A program made the translations under genes and the position numbers. A DNA stretch of 64,000 bases from Draconibacterium halophilum (GTDB lineage Bacteria > Bacteroidota > Bacteroidia > Bacteroidales > Prolixibacteraceae), in the NCBI RefSeq assembly GCF_010448835.1, contig NZ_CP048409.1, positions 4,133,501 through 4,197,500 of the forward strand, given 5' to 3'. Within the stretch, counting starts at the first letter, position 1; each line of letters begins with the position of its first letter. Below are positions 34,644 to 44,498 of the stretch, in pieces. The notes under the pieces are model-generated. The model saw only the letters and a program-made list of their open reading frames with translations. It was not told the DNA's origin and made no database searches.

Positions 34644-35369
34644 TTATTCCGCAAGGTTGTTTTCTGTTAACAAAAAGAGCGCTTTAGCCATTGATGCTTC
34701 GCTATTTACAAACAATTTATTTTGGCGAAGAAGTTTTCGAATTTCTTTTTTATGCTCCGGAAATTGAGAGAAGAGTGCGCGTTTATTCAGTCTAATTTTG
34801 TTTAAACCATCTTGCTCAGTATACAAATAATAGTCTTTATGCAACTGGTAATCCACAGCGCGTGTTATCCCATTTCTATCGGCGAACGGACTTACTGATT
34901 GTTCGTAAATATACCAGTTAACCAACAAGCTAATATCTCCTTTATACAGCTCTTCCAAATACATATTGGTTTGCTGATTATTGTTTTTTGTCAGGCGAAT
35001 GAATTTTCGTGTTCTGTTCCCGTCTTCAAACGTAAAACTCTCTACCAGCTCTTTCTCCACAAGGTATAAAAACCGACCGTTTTCGTTATACGAAATCAGT
35101 TCGTCTTCAAATGCCTGGTAACGTAATTGCATATTTTCAAACACATTGCCATTCACAAAACTCACCGAGCCCGGCATCCAGTCATCGGGGTACAAAAAAT
35201 AGGAATTATCTTCGGAACTTAGCACATGAACTTCGCCAAGTAATTTGCCCTGAAGGTTATTGGATTCGCTATTCAGATTATATATGTCAATCCCGAGGTC
35301 CTGAGCGTGCACAACAAAAGAAAATAGCGTTCCCAAAACCACACCTGTATATTTTAATAAGCTGCTCAT
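34644..35369 (-). CDS. secreted protein of unknown function in TonB-receptor operon
   Basis: A 241-aa protein with a Sec signal at 1-22 (ends VVHAQ). No named family was recognised. The mature part contains YPDDWMPGSVSFVNGNVFEN, resembling a recurrent Bacteroidota secreted-protein pattern, and a C-terminal helical stretch (KKEIRKLLRQNKLFVNSEAS). Its ATG overlaps the stop of the MG2-like gene by four bases (ATGA), so it is translationally coupled. It is likely periplasmic or outer-membrane associated. Confidence 0.75.
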   Translation of the reverse strand: MSSLLKYTGVVLGTLFSFVVHAQDLGIDIYNLNSESNNLQGKLLGEVHVLSSEDNSYFLYPDDWMPGSVSFVNGNVFENMQLRYQAFEDELISYNENGRFLYLVEKELVESFTFEDGNRTRKFIRLTKNNNQQTNMYLEELYKGDISLLVNWYIYEQSVSPFADRNGITRAVDYQLHKDYYLYTEQDGLNKIRLNKRALFSQFPEHKKEIRKLLRQNKLFVNSEASMAKALFLLTENNLAE

Positions 35370-37015
35370 TGTACCGATATTATTTTTGACGTTCTATACA
35401 GTTCTCCCGATTTTGTTATCGCCTCAACTTTTATTTCCAAGTCTCCTTTTACATCTGAAAGCTGAAAATGAAAAGGCCAGCTTCCATCGGTTTCAACCAG
35501 CTCGTTTAAAAACTGATGACGGGTATCGATTTGTACCCTGCTTTCACTTTTCGAGCTATAATTTGCATGCTTTGGATATTCAATGCATGGCACTTTCAAC
35601 TGAAAAATATTTGGTTGTTGCGCCAGCCAGCTATTCGATTTATCATTTAAAGACACGGCCAGAACACCTTTAAAACGCACATCGCCAAAAACACGCTCGC
35701 TTTTCACCAAATCGATAGAGGCAATTTCGGTAGATCTTAAATCCTGAAAAAATGAATTTTTAAAAACCGGAATTCCATTAATCAGGCGCAATGGTTCTGC
35801 ATCGAAAAACTTGTCTTGCCCATAGTTTAACATTCTAAAAGTAAGCTCAGCATTTCTGTCGCGGTATTGTAACCCAATAAGTAATTCGCGCGATATTTCT
35901 TTAAAGTTAGGCAGATCGATAAACTCATCGAGTACGATATGATTATCGGGCCAACCATAAAAAGGCATACCATAGGGATTGGACATTTTAAAAGCATCGT
36001 TACTACTGATGGAAACCCCTCTGAATAGCTTGTTGAAAAATGTGCCTTTTATGCTGTTTTCAATGTTTTCTGCTTGCTTCGGATTTACAAAGGTTGTGTC
36101 AAATTTTAATTGTTGTACTCCCGACATAAAATTTGGAATCACGTCCACATCGAATAATTTTTCACCAATAGTAAGTGGTTGCAAAATTACGTTGGCAGTC
36201 CCCATTGCATTACCAAGCAAGAAATGAAACACACCTGTTGAATCGGGATAATAATAATCAAAATACGTTTCGTTTCCGGTAACAGATAACAACACCAATT
36301 CATTGGCTGCTTCCCCCGTTTTTTTGTTACTAATCTTTCCACTAAGTAATATCCCTTCTTTTTCGGAGAATGCAGGGATAGTGGAATTTAGGTTTTTCAT
36401 CCCGAAATTCAGAAAACCCGTATTGGCATGCGAAAAGGGTTCAATCATCCGCGCACTTGCTACCAAGTATACAAACTCGTTTACCTGTGCATTGATAACT
36501 CCTTTTACGTTATCGCGTCGGCTATATTTTTTGTCTTCAACGCTTATGTCAATTTTGTTCGCGGCATTTTCCGTTTCAAAAGCGGCTCCTCTGGTTTCCA
36601 GTACCGGAAGCCGATCAATTTCTTCCTCAAAACGATTGTAAACATATACCGACCTGCCAATACATTTCAAATTAGTGCTGTTTCGTTGTGCATTAAAAAA
36701 GGCATGAACAAAGTACAAACCCGTTTGCAATGAATCGGGCACCGCAATAAAACCTTCGGCATGGGTATCGTTGCATTTTAGCGCACGCGATGCTATTAAA
36801 TTACCGGATTGCGACTCCAACTGCATACGAACAATATTCCCCAAATTATGCACCTCTTTTGGCACATAGATTTTTATCCACAAAGTATCGCCGGAAATGC
36901 AAAAGTCGCGATCGGTAAATAATACAAGTTCGTTGCTTACCGTGTTCTGTGCCATGGCTTTTACACCGGCTAACAAATATATAACAAGAAGTAATATTTT
37001 TAATGCTCTGCTCAT
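35366..37015 (-). CDS. MG2 (macroglobulin)-like secreted protein
   Basis: A 549-aa exported protein with a signal peptide at 1-22 (ends VKAMAQ). The N-terminal ~125 residues read like an MG2 bait-type beta-sandwich: LVLFTDRDFCISGDTLWIKI, then RMQLESQSGNLIASRAL and IAVPDSLQTGLYFVHAF. This is the unit found in alpha-2-macroglobulin-like proteins and in Bacteroidota TonB-associated proteins. A carboxypeptidase-regulatory-like segment follows (~225-300: ILLSGKISNKKTGEAANELV). The C-terminus is beta-rich. Third gene of the operon, it could tether or guard the receptor. No thioester motif is present. Confidence 0.8.
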   Translation of the reverse strand: MSRALKILLLVIYLLAGVKAMAQNTVSNELVLFTDRDFCISGDTLWIKIYVPKEVHNLGNIVRMQLESQSGNLIASRALKCNDTHAEGFIAVPDSLQTGLYFVHAFFNAQRNSTNLKCIGRSVYVYNRFEEEIDRLPVLETRGAAFETENAANKIDISVEDKKYSRRDNVKGVINAQVNEFVYLVASARMIEPFSHANTGFLNFGMKNLNSTIPAFSEKEGILLSGKISNKKTGEAANELVLLSVTGNETYFDYYYPDSTGVFHFLLGNAMGTANVILQPLTIGEKLFDVDVIPNFMSGVQQLKFDTTFVNPKQAENIENSIKGTFFNKLFRGVSISSNDAFKMSNPYGMPFYGWPDNHIVLDEFIDLPNFKEISRELLIGLQYRDRNAELTFRMLNYGQDKFFDAEPLRLINGIPVFKNSFFQDLRSTEIASIDLVKSERVFGDVRFKGVLAVSLNDKSNSWLAQQPNIFQLKVPCIEYPKHANYSSKSESRVQIDTRHQFLNELVETDGSWPFHFQLSDVKGDLEIKVEAITKSGELYRTSKIISVQ

Positions 37016-37026
37016 TCGTTCTTTAA

Positions 37027-38088
37027 TTATGGATACTGCCAGAAAACAGGAATAACACCAACTTGTTCTCCCGAAAAAGGGATATCATAACGTTCTTCAA
37101 TCTCCCGCAAAACAAATCCGTTGGTTTTAGACATATATCGCAAAAAATACCGCGTTTCGTTACTCATCGAAATTTCAAAATTTCCCAAAATCTTCTGATC
37201 GGAATCACTTATACATTTAATATTACTGCGCGCCTGAACATACAAGGGGTCAAATATTTTTCCTTCAGATTCCAGCTGCTTATTTAAATCATCGTAATAA
37301 TTGTAAGCATTTTCTGATAATGCATGATGATGCAGGATAACTATCCAGCCTGAAAAAAACTGATCAAAATCGTATTTCACGCTATTTTTATAAAAGTATA
37401 AGGGATGCTTTTTAATTTCTTTTGAGCTGGAATACTCCGGTGGCGAAGCAATATTAAATGCCCCCTGCGGATACGTGGTTTTCCATCCATACACCGTTTC
37501 AATCATTGTGCTTCCGAAGGGTCCGGGCACTTCTACCGAATAATTGTATTGCACAACAAAGCGGGCCGTAAAGCGGGAATAAGGCATTTGGTTATTGGGT
37601 GTAATATCAGTATACAAACGAACGCCTTCAATTTTGTCAACATTATCTACATCATTATCGCCGCTCTCCTGTCTAATTTGTACTTCCTCAATCCCATAAA
37701 CACTATCCAGCGATGGTTTCTGCGGAACTTCTTCAAACGTCGATTCATAAACTTCTCCCTGGTATTCAATCTTTAGTTTATACTGTAACTGCGGATTAAG
37801 TGATTGGCTCAACACATACTGACCATCAGAATAATGAGGAATTTCTTGTTCGTTACCATTGCTATCAATAAGTTTAACATCAGCAGTGGTAATTCCCGGA
37901 CCGGATCTCGAATTATCGTAATACGCTACCGATTCGTATAAATGAATGGAATTGAATTCCTCGTCGGCCGAAATACGTGCATCGGCCACCAAAACATTGT
38001 CTACCACATCAATATCAGGTCTGTATACATCTTCGCATCCCGACAGCAGAACGAACAGCAGAAAACTATATGTTATAATACGTTTCAT
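37027..38088 (-). CDS. DUF4249 lipoprotein
   Basis: A 353-aa lipoprotein with lipobox LSGC (Cys18). The body fits DUF4249: after the lipid anchor, VLVADARISADEEFNSIHLY, then TADVKLIDSNGNEQEIPHY, the YKLKIEYQGEVYES strand and VPQKPSLDSVYG. This family occurs next to a TonB-dependent receptor across Bacteroidota and may be its surface partner, as SusD is for SusC; that role is unproven. Its ATG overlaps the receptor stop by one base (TAATG), showing tight coupling. Confidence 0.88.
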   Translation of the reverse strand: MKRIITYSFLLFVLLSGCEDVYRPDIDVVDNVLVADARISADEEFNSIHLYESVAYYDNSRSGPGITTADVKLIDSNGNEQEIPHYSDGQYVLSQSLNPQLQYKLKIEYQGEVYESTFEEVPQKPSLDSVYGIEEVQIRQESGDNDVDNVDKIEGVRLYTDITPNNQMPYSRFTARFVVQYNYSVEVPGPFGSTMIETVYGWKTTYPQGAFNIASPPEYSSSKEIKKHPLYFYKNSVKYDFDQFFSGWIVILHHHALSENAYNYYDDLNKQLESEGKIFDPLYVQARSNIKCISDSDQKILGNFEISMSNETRYFLRYMSKTNGFVLREIEERYDIPFSGEQVGVIPVFWQYP

Positions 38089-40805
38089 TAAAACCTAAAA
38101 TTATACGTTAGCGAAGGAACCGGGATTCCTATTACTGAAAGTTTGAACAAAGAATAACGGGTGTAATTGTTGCTTTCGCCCGGTACTGATTTTTTGTAAT
38201 ACACTGAATACGGATTATTGCGTCCGTAAACATTATAGATCGACAGCGTCCAGCTTCCTTTCCACATGCGTTTTTTTCGCAGATTTTCATCAAATGTTAT
38301 CGACAAATCTAAACGATGATATGGTGGCATCCGGTATTTGTTTCGATCAGAATAATAAACAAGATCTTCGCCTGCAAATTCGTACTTAATTTCCGGCAGA
38401 GTTGTTGGCCTACCCGAAACCATAACAAAGTTTCCCGAGAAACGCCATCTGCGACTTATATTATACGTTGCTGTTAGCGAAAAATCGTGTGGCTTATCGT
38501 AAATCGACGGGTAATAATCGCCTGTCCACAGATTTTCTTCGTTGAACTCGCTGGTGTTTTTTCGCATTGTACGTGAATACACATAGCTGGCATAACCCGT
38601 CAATCGTCCAATATTTTTTCGTGCGCTCAATTCAATTCCATATGAATAACCTTTTGTTGGAACAAGTGCCGTTTCCACATGATCGTTCATAATTAGCTGA
38701 GCGCCATTTTTATACTCAATTAAATTCTGCAGATTTTTGTAATACACCTCTACCGAAAGATCGACATTGGATAACAAGGAGTTGTTTTCAAGGCCAACTG
38801 CCACCTGATCAGAAATTAGCGGTTTCAAATGATAATCGGCAGCCTTCCAGGTCTCGGCAGGCGAAATAACAGCATTATTACTTAGCTGAAAAATATTTTG
38901 CCTTGTTCGCTGATAACTAAATTTCAGCGAGGTGTTCATATCAAAATCGTAGTTAAGGGCCAGGCGCGGCTCAATTCCTCCATAAGTTGCAGAAGCCTCG
39001 TTATTGCCAAATTGCAGCGAGTCGACAACTGTTCCCGGAGATTTTGGTTGGTTCTCATCATACAGATAAACAACCGGAGTACCGATATTTTTGAAATGAT
39101 TGTAACGCAAACCGGCTACAATTGAAAAGTTTGGTAAAATTTGGAACTCATCACTCACATAAACCGACCAGTCAAGTGTTTTCTCAATATCTAATTTACG
39201 TGCTACAATTACCGAAGTATCCTGTCGTGGTATAATTTCTCCGGGGCTAATTTCGTTGTATACCGCTTTAAAACCAGCCTCAGAGTTATGCCGCTCGTTG
39301 GGGTGCCATTTAAAGTTGTATGCCACTGAACTGTACACCAACTGATTGTCGAGATAATAAGCTTCAAAAGGTTTGTCGTTGGCGAGGTCGGTTAATCGGA
39401 AATCATAACGACTGTAAGCAGCATCCAGTTCGCCATAAAATTTTTCACCAAACCGGTTGTTGAGTTTTAGATTGCCCAGCAGATTACCGTATTCGGTTAT
39501 GGATTGCGAACTTGTGCTAAACTCATCGAAACTGGTATAAGCCATTGCACTTATTTTGTTGTGCTGATTGATCTTATAAGTCAGCTTTCCAGTCACATCG
39601 TAAAAATGAGTAACTCCTTCATTCAAATCGAGGTTGGGAATTTTTTTCAATATCCAATCGGTGTACGAACTACGTCCTCCAATTGCTGTAGTCAGCTTTT
39701 TATTTTTTGTTAATGGTCCGTCAATTGCCAGGCGCGAATTTATAATTCCAATTCCGCCATAAACACTTATTGTTTCATCATTTCCTTCCTTAAAATCCAC
39801 CTCCATTACCGAAGCAACCCGTTCGCCGTAACGTGCCGGCATGCCACCTTTAAACAACCGTACATTTTCAACAACATCGGGATTTATAAGCGACATAAAA
39901 CCAAAAAGGTGCGACGAATTAAATACCGGACTGCCATTTACAAGAATAAGGTTTTGGTCGGTATTTCCACCTCGCACATTAAAGCCTGAGGACAATTCAC
40001 TTACTGTTTGTACCCCGGCAAGAATTGTGAGTCCTTTTAGTACATCAACCTCCCCCATTAGTGCCGGCAACTGCTGTATTTCTTTTCCGGTCATTTGCAC
40101 CATACTCATCTGTGCACGAGGCACATCCGCATCCGACCCCAGCACAGTTACCTCATCAATATTATGCGATTCTTCAAACAATCGAAAATCGGCTGCACCA
40201 TCTTCAATCAATCTAATGTCAATGGTCGAGCCTTCGAAACCAATGTAAGTAATCGTCAATTTCAAATCTCCCGTTGGTAAATCCAATTCAAAATTTCCTT
40301 TTGCATCAGATGTGGTTCCTTTTTGCAGCTTGTTGCAATAAACAACGGCGCCAACCAAAGGAGTTCCGTCTTTTCCATCGAGCACTCTTCCTTTTAATTC
40401 TGCCGTTTTATAACGTCCAAGATTCATGGGGTCACCAACAACCAGTGTTTGCGTATAGTCGTCAAACTTCGATCTTGTATCTGCCGACCTTCTGAAAACA
40501 ACGATTCCATCATTCTGAAAGAAATCGTAAGTCAGTTCCAAATCATAAAATACATTATTTAGCGCCTGCAATAAAGGAGTGTCTTCAAATTGATTTGAGA
40601 TGGTATAATTCTCTACCCAGGAATCTTTGTAATAAACCCTGAGATTGTATTTTGTCTCCAGATCATTTAAAAATTTCTCAAGCGGCTTATTCTGGTATGA
40701 ACCTGTGATTTTTAGCTCTTCAATCTGCTGGGCATATAAAGCAGTATTGCTTCCCAACAAAAGAGATAAAAAAAGGAGTATATAAGTTATATAATATGTT
40801 TTCAA
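38088..40805 (-). CDS. TonB-dependent receptor with STN domain
   Basis: A 905-aa outer-membrane transporter. The order is signal peptide 1-25 (ends LYAQ); STN (secretin/TonB N-terminal) domain ~32-105 (YQNKPLEKFLNDLETKYNLR); carboxypeptidase-like beta-sandwich ~135-215 (LKGRVLDGKDGTPLVGAVVY); plug ~235-345 (GFNVRGGNTDQNLILVNGSP and RYGERVASVMEV); barrel to the C-terminal Phe. An STN domain normally signals to a FecR anti-sigma protein, but none is encoded in the window. It is the first gene of a six-gene operon. The 224-base gap to the divergent M14 peptidase holds both promoters. Ligand unknown. Confidence 0.93.
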   Translation of the reverse strand: MKTYYITYILLFLSLLLGSNTALYAQQIEELKITGSYQNKPLEKFLNDLETKYNLRVYYKDSWVENYTISNQFEDTPLLQALNNVFYDLELTYDFFQNDGIVVFRRSADTRSKFDDYTQTLVVGDPMNLGRYKTAELKGRVLDGKDGTPLVGAVVYCNKLQKGTTSDAKGNFELDLPTGDLKLTITYIGFEGSTIDIRLIEDGAADFRLFEESHNIDEVTVLGSDADVPRAQMSMVQMTGKEIQQLPALMGEVDVLKGLTILAGVQTVSELSSGFNVRGGNTDQNLILVNGSPVFNSSHLFGFMSLINPDVVENVRLFKGGMPARYGERVASVMEVDFKEGNDETISVYGGIGIINSRLAIDGPLTKNKKLTTAIGGRSSYTDWILKKIPNLDLNEGVTHFYDVTGKLTYKINQHNKISAMAYTSFDEFSTSSQSITEYGNLLGNLKLNNRFGEKFYGELDAAYSRYDFRLTDLANDKPFEAYYLDNQLVYSSVAYNFKWHPNERHNSEAGFKAVYNEISPGEIIPRQDTSVIVARKLDIEKTLDWSVYVSDEFQILPNFSIVAGLRYNHFKNIGTPVVYLYDENQPKSPGTVVDSLQFGNNEASATYGGIEPRLALNYDFDMNTSLKFSYQRTRQNIFQLSNNAVISPAETWKAADYHLKPLISDQVAVGLENNSLLSNVDLSVEVYYKNLQNLIEYKNGAQLIMNDHVETALVPTKGYSYGIELSARKNIGRLTGYASYVYSRTMRKNTSEFNEENLWTGDYYPSIYDKPHDFSLTATYNISRRWRFSGNFVMVSGRPTTLPEIKYEFAGEDLVYYSDRNKYRMPPYHRLDLSITFDENLRKKRMWKGSWTLSIYNVYGRNNPYSVYYKKSVPGESNNYTRYSLFKLSVIGIPVPSLTYNFRF

Positions 40806-41029
40806 TTTTTTGAACCTTGGTTTAGATCTTGTTCGACTTTATTTCTGAAATTAGGTTTAAGTGAACCGCAAAATAACAACAATTTGGTAAGCAAACAATG
40901 CTAACAATAACAATATCTCATTCAAGCATGACTTTGGATAGCAATCTATTTGTTTTGTCCGTTTTTTTTTCAATCTTTCGGTACAGATAAACCTGATTAT
41001 CCTTCTTTATATTTAACAATAGTACTACA

Positions 41030-43576
41030 ATGAAGCGATCTGTTACAACTTTTTTAATTTTATTATGTGTGATTTTTTCACAAGCGCAGGAAAACCTGTC
41101 TTACTTTTTACCTGACGATGTTTCTTACAATAGCGCAATCCCCACTCCTGAGGAGTTTTTCGGACAAAAAATGGGCGAATGGCACCTGACACACGATCAG
41201 GTTTTGTTTTATATAAAAACAATTGCAAAAAGTACCAACCGGGCTATTTTTTATGAATATGCCCGATCGTATGAAAACAGACCGCTTGTTCATCTGGTTT
41301 TTTCATCGCCCGAAAACCAGGAAAAACTCGATGAGTTAAAACAAATCCATTACAATTTCTCTGAACCCGGTGAAAATATTCCCAAAGACGGTGTGCCACT
41401 TGTTGTTAGCTTAACTTATGGCGTACATGGCAATGAATCGAGTGCAACAAATGCATCGGTTCTAACAGCCTACTACCTGGCTGCTGCCGAAGGCGAGAAA
41501 ATTGATGAGCTGCTTCAAAAAAATATAGTCATTATTGATCCGTGTTTGAATCCCGATGGGTTTACCCGACATAGTATGTGGGCCAACATGCACCAAAGTG
41601 CAACGCCCAATGGTGACAGCAATTCACGCCAGTTTCAGGAAGTGTGGCCCGGTGGCCGAACAAATCATTATTGGTTCGACCTGAACCGCGATTATTTGTT
41701 GCTGGTACATCCTGAGAGTAAAGGCAGAGTTGAAAAATTTCACGAATGGAAACCGAATATTGTAACCGATCATCATGAAATGGGGGCTAACTCAACTTTC
41801 TTTTTTCAGCCGGGTGTGCCAAGTCGAAACAATCCGCTTACTCCTGAAAAGAATTACGAGCTCACCCACAAAATTGGGGAATACCATGCACAATTTCTTG
41901 ACAAAATAGGATCGACCTATTTTACCGAAGAACAATTTGACGACTATTATTACGGAAAAGGCTCATCGTACCCCGATGCAAATGGAAGCATTGGTATTCT
42001 TTTCGAGCAGGGCGGTTTCAGGGGGCGATACAGAAATACACAAAATGGGACCAAAACTTTAGCATATGGTATTCGCAACCAGGTTACAACAAGCCTGTCG
42101 ACACTGGAGGCTGCATTAAATTTACACGACGAATTGCTCGGCATGCAAAAAGAGTTCTACAACTCGGCACTCGACTTGGCGTCAAAAAGCAATACGAAAG
42201 CATATGTATTTGGCAGCAGTACCGACCGTGTTAAAACGCAAATGTTTGTAGACCTGCTAAACCGCCACCAAATTGATGTTTACCAAAACCAAAGCGATTT
42301 TGAAGCGGATGGACAAAATTTTGATAGCGAAAGTAGTTTTATTGTTCCTGTCAATCAAAAGCAATACCGGTTGATTAAATCGATGTTCGAAGAAGTTCAC
42401 GAATTTACTGACACTACTTTTTATGATGTTTCTACCTGGACATTTCCTCATGCTTACAATCTTAACTATGCGCAACTTACCAACCTCAAAAATGTAAAGT
42501 TATCAGACGAGCCGGTTGCTGCCCAAAAGGTTTCGGGTAAATTAATTGAAATTAATAATCCGGTAGGTTACCTGTTCAGATGGAACGAGTATTCAACAGC
42601 CGAAGCTCTCTACAAAATTCAAAATGCAGATTTACGCACCTATGTAGCCACAAAAGAATTCACTACTCCGGGAAATGGCGCCGATGAAAAATTTTCGTAC
42701 GGGAGTATATTTATCCCTCTGCAAGACCAAAATATGTCGGGCACACAGTTAAAATTATTTCTGGAAAAAATTGCACAAACAACCGGAGTTGACATTTACG
42801 CCGTTTCGAGCGGCTTAACACCCACAGGCATTGATTTGGGCAGTAACAGCTTTGCTCGGCTTACAAAACCAAAGATTTTAACTTTTGCCGGCGGAAATGC
42901 CAGTAGCCGCGATGTTGGCGAAATATGGCATCTTTTCGATCAACATTATCACATACCTGTAACATTGGCAGAAAGCAGCTCACTAAAGAGAATTAAACTA
43001 AGTAACTATACTACCATTGTTCTGAGTGGCAACTTTTCGGAATGGGGAACGGGCGAAATCAACAAATTAAAAACATGGGTTAGTGAAGGTGGAACTTTAA
43101 TTGCCTATAAAAATGCAACAACCTGGGCTGCTAAAAATAATATCGGGAACAGTACATTTAAAAAGACGGTTTCATCCGATTCTACACGTTATTTAACTTA
43201 TGCCGAACGTAGAAAAGAACAAAGCCTGAATAATATTAGCGGTGCTATTTTCGAAACCAATATCGACATCACCCACCCATTATGCTATGGTTATTCCGAC
43301 AAAAAACTTGCGATCTTCAAGTCCAATACAACAGTTGCCAACTCGCTGGAAAAGAAATATACCGAGCCGGTTAAGTTCAGCGAGTCGCCCTATCTGAGTG
43401 GATGGGTTTCAAAAGAGAATATAAACCGGCTAAAAAATGCTCCGGTAGTTACAGTACATAATATTGGAAGAGGAAAACTCATCAGTTATCACGATAACAT
43501 GACATTTAGAGGTACATGGTTGGGTACCAATAAACTGTTTTCCAACTCAGTATTTTTCGGAGACCTTATCCGTTAA
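41030..43576 (+). CDS. M14-family zinc carboxypeptidase, secreted
   Basis: An exported 848-aa metallopeptidase. The signal peptide is ~1-20 (ends FSQAQ). The zinc motif HxxE appears as GVHGNESS (His and Glu ligands, ~133-136); further M14 elements are DPCLNPDGFTR, NRDYLLLVHPE and the distal histidine region TDHHEMG. The peptidase domain spans ~70-370. The long C-terminal part (~560-848) includes a class-I GATase-like segment (LTFAGGNASSRD, then TTIVLSGNFSEWG). Such ~850-aa proteins are common in Bacteroidota; the substrate is unknown. It is divergent from the TonB-receptor operon and may share its regulation and role. Confidence 0.9.
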   Translation: MKRSVTTFLILLCVIFSQAQENLSYFLPDDVSYNSAIPTPEEFFGQKMGEWHLTHDQVLFYIKTIAKSTNRAIFYEYARSYENRPLVHLVFSSPENQEKLDELKQIHYNFSEPGENIPKDGVPLVVSLTYGVHGNESSATNASVLTAYYLAAAEGEKIDELLQKNIVIIDPCLNPDGFTRHSMWANMHQSATPNGDSNSRQFQEVWPGGRTNHYWFDLNRDYLLLVHPESKGRVEKFHEWKPNIVTDHHEMGANSTFFFQPGVPSRNNPLTPEKNYELTHKIGEYHAQFLDKIGSTYFTEEQFDDYYYGKGSSYPDANGSIGILFEQGGFRGRYRNTQNGTKTLAYGIRNQVTTSLSTLEAALNLHDELLGMQKEFYNSALDLASKSNTKAYVFGSSTDRVKTQMFVDLLNRHQIDVYQNQSDFEADGQNFDSESSFIVPVNQKQYRLIKSMFEEVHEFTDTTFYDVSTWTFPHAYNLNYAQLTNLKNVKLSDEPVAAQKVSGKLIEINNPVGYLFRWNEYSTAEALYKIQNADLRTYVATKEFTTPGNGADEKFSYGSIFIPLQDQNMSGTQLKLFLEKIAQTTGVDIYAVSSGLTPTGIDLGSNSFARLTKPKILTFAGGNASSRDVGEIWHLFDQHYHIPVTLAESSSLKRIKLSNYTTIVLSGNFSEWGTGEINKLKTWVSEGGTLIAYKNATTWAAKNNIGNSTFKKTVSSDSTRYLTYAERRKEQSLNNISGAIFETNIDITHPLCYGYSDKKLAIFKSNTTVANSLEKKYTEPVKFSESPYLSGWVSKENINRLKNAPVVTVHNIGRGKLISYHDNMTFRGTWLGTNKLFSNSVFFGDLIR

Positions 43577-43815
43577 TTGCCCAATCGTCTTGCAAAAATC
43601 CTTAAATCACTAAATAACAAACTATTGCAGGGTCACCTTTTAGCGTTTTTTCGTATATTCTTGTAGGACGCAATATTTAATCTTTTATTGGAAAATTATC
43701 AGATACCACCCTAAAGTGGACTTTTGATAAATTATTTAATGTAATAAGTGAATCAAGTCGATATCTCGATCAATTGGATTGAAGCATTTATTTTTAACAT
43801 TTTAATTTAAAGAAT

Positions 43816-44187
43816 ATGGAAGCACTGGCAAAAATTATTCACCAAACCCCTGCCTCATACTTACCAACTGCATTTCCGGCACATTATTACGGTATGCCCA
43901 ACGGAAAGATCTACCTGGTTTTTTCACGTTTTTACGAGTTAGCAATCGGTCAAACGGGTATTGAATTTGTTTTTGCCGAACACGGCGACTACTCCTACAA
44001 TTACGAAACCGGAGAGATTATACCGTTGCCAAGCGTAGAAAGAAAACTACAAGTGTTCTCAGAGGAAGTTGATCATCCAAACCTGAGGATCAATATTTTC
44101 ACAACAAAACGCAATCTGCAATCATACGGACAGGCACAGGCCTATTTAAACGATGAAGCAATGCGTATGACGGCTGTTTCAGCTTAA
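43816..44187 (+). CDS. conserved-looking hypothetical protein
   Basis: A 123-aa soluble protein without signal or TM segments. No family was recognised. It has an aromatic-rich N-terminal half (PAHYYGMPNGKIYLVFSRFY, then YSYNYETGEIIPLP) and a helical C-terminus (NLQSYGQAQAYLNDEAM). It is preceded by a 239-base spacer in which I saw only AT-rich sequence. Codon use is like its neighbours, so it is probably a real gene. Confidence 0.65.
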   Translation: MEALAKIIHQTPASYLPTAFPAHYYGMPNGKIYLVFSRFYELAIGQTGIEFVFAEHGDYSYNYETGEIIPLPSVERKLQVFSEEVDHPNLRINIFTTKRNLQSYGQAQAYLNDEAMRMTAVSA

Positions 44188-44394
44188 GAATTTTTTGGTA
44201 GAAAATATATTTTCGATTCGTTTTCCCGAAACCCTGCCTGTATTTTCGTCTATTGCGTTAAGCATTACTCTTTTGCCATGCGCTAATGGCACCATGTACA
44301 ATTGCATAAAATTGCCGGGCTGAACATACTCCAGCCAGCACATGACATTCCTCCCCCGCCCTTCAACAAAAACAAAACACTTATTTTCAAACAA
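44179..44394 (-). CDS. possible small protein (71 aa)
   Basis: An open frame overlapping the last 9 bases of the previous gene. It has balanced composition (CWLEYVQPGNFMQLYMVPLA and NAIDENTGRVSGKRIENIF) and no TM segment or recognised motif. It fills most of the 44188-44498 gap before ppc, where nothing else was seen. It may be a chance frame. Confidence 0.3.
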   Translation of the reverse strand: MFENKCFVFVEGRGRNVMCWLEYVQPGNFMQLYMVPLAHGKRVMLNAIDENTGRVSGKRIENIFSTKKFLS

Positions 44395-44498
44395 CTGCTC
44401 GTTCGAACAAATACCTTTCGTTAGGTAATTTCAGGGCAAAAACAGTTACAATGGAAAACTTTTTTCGTTTGAATTGTTATGGTTTATAAACAAAAAAC

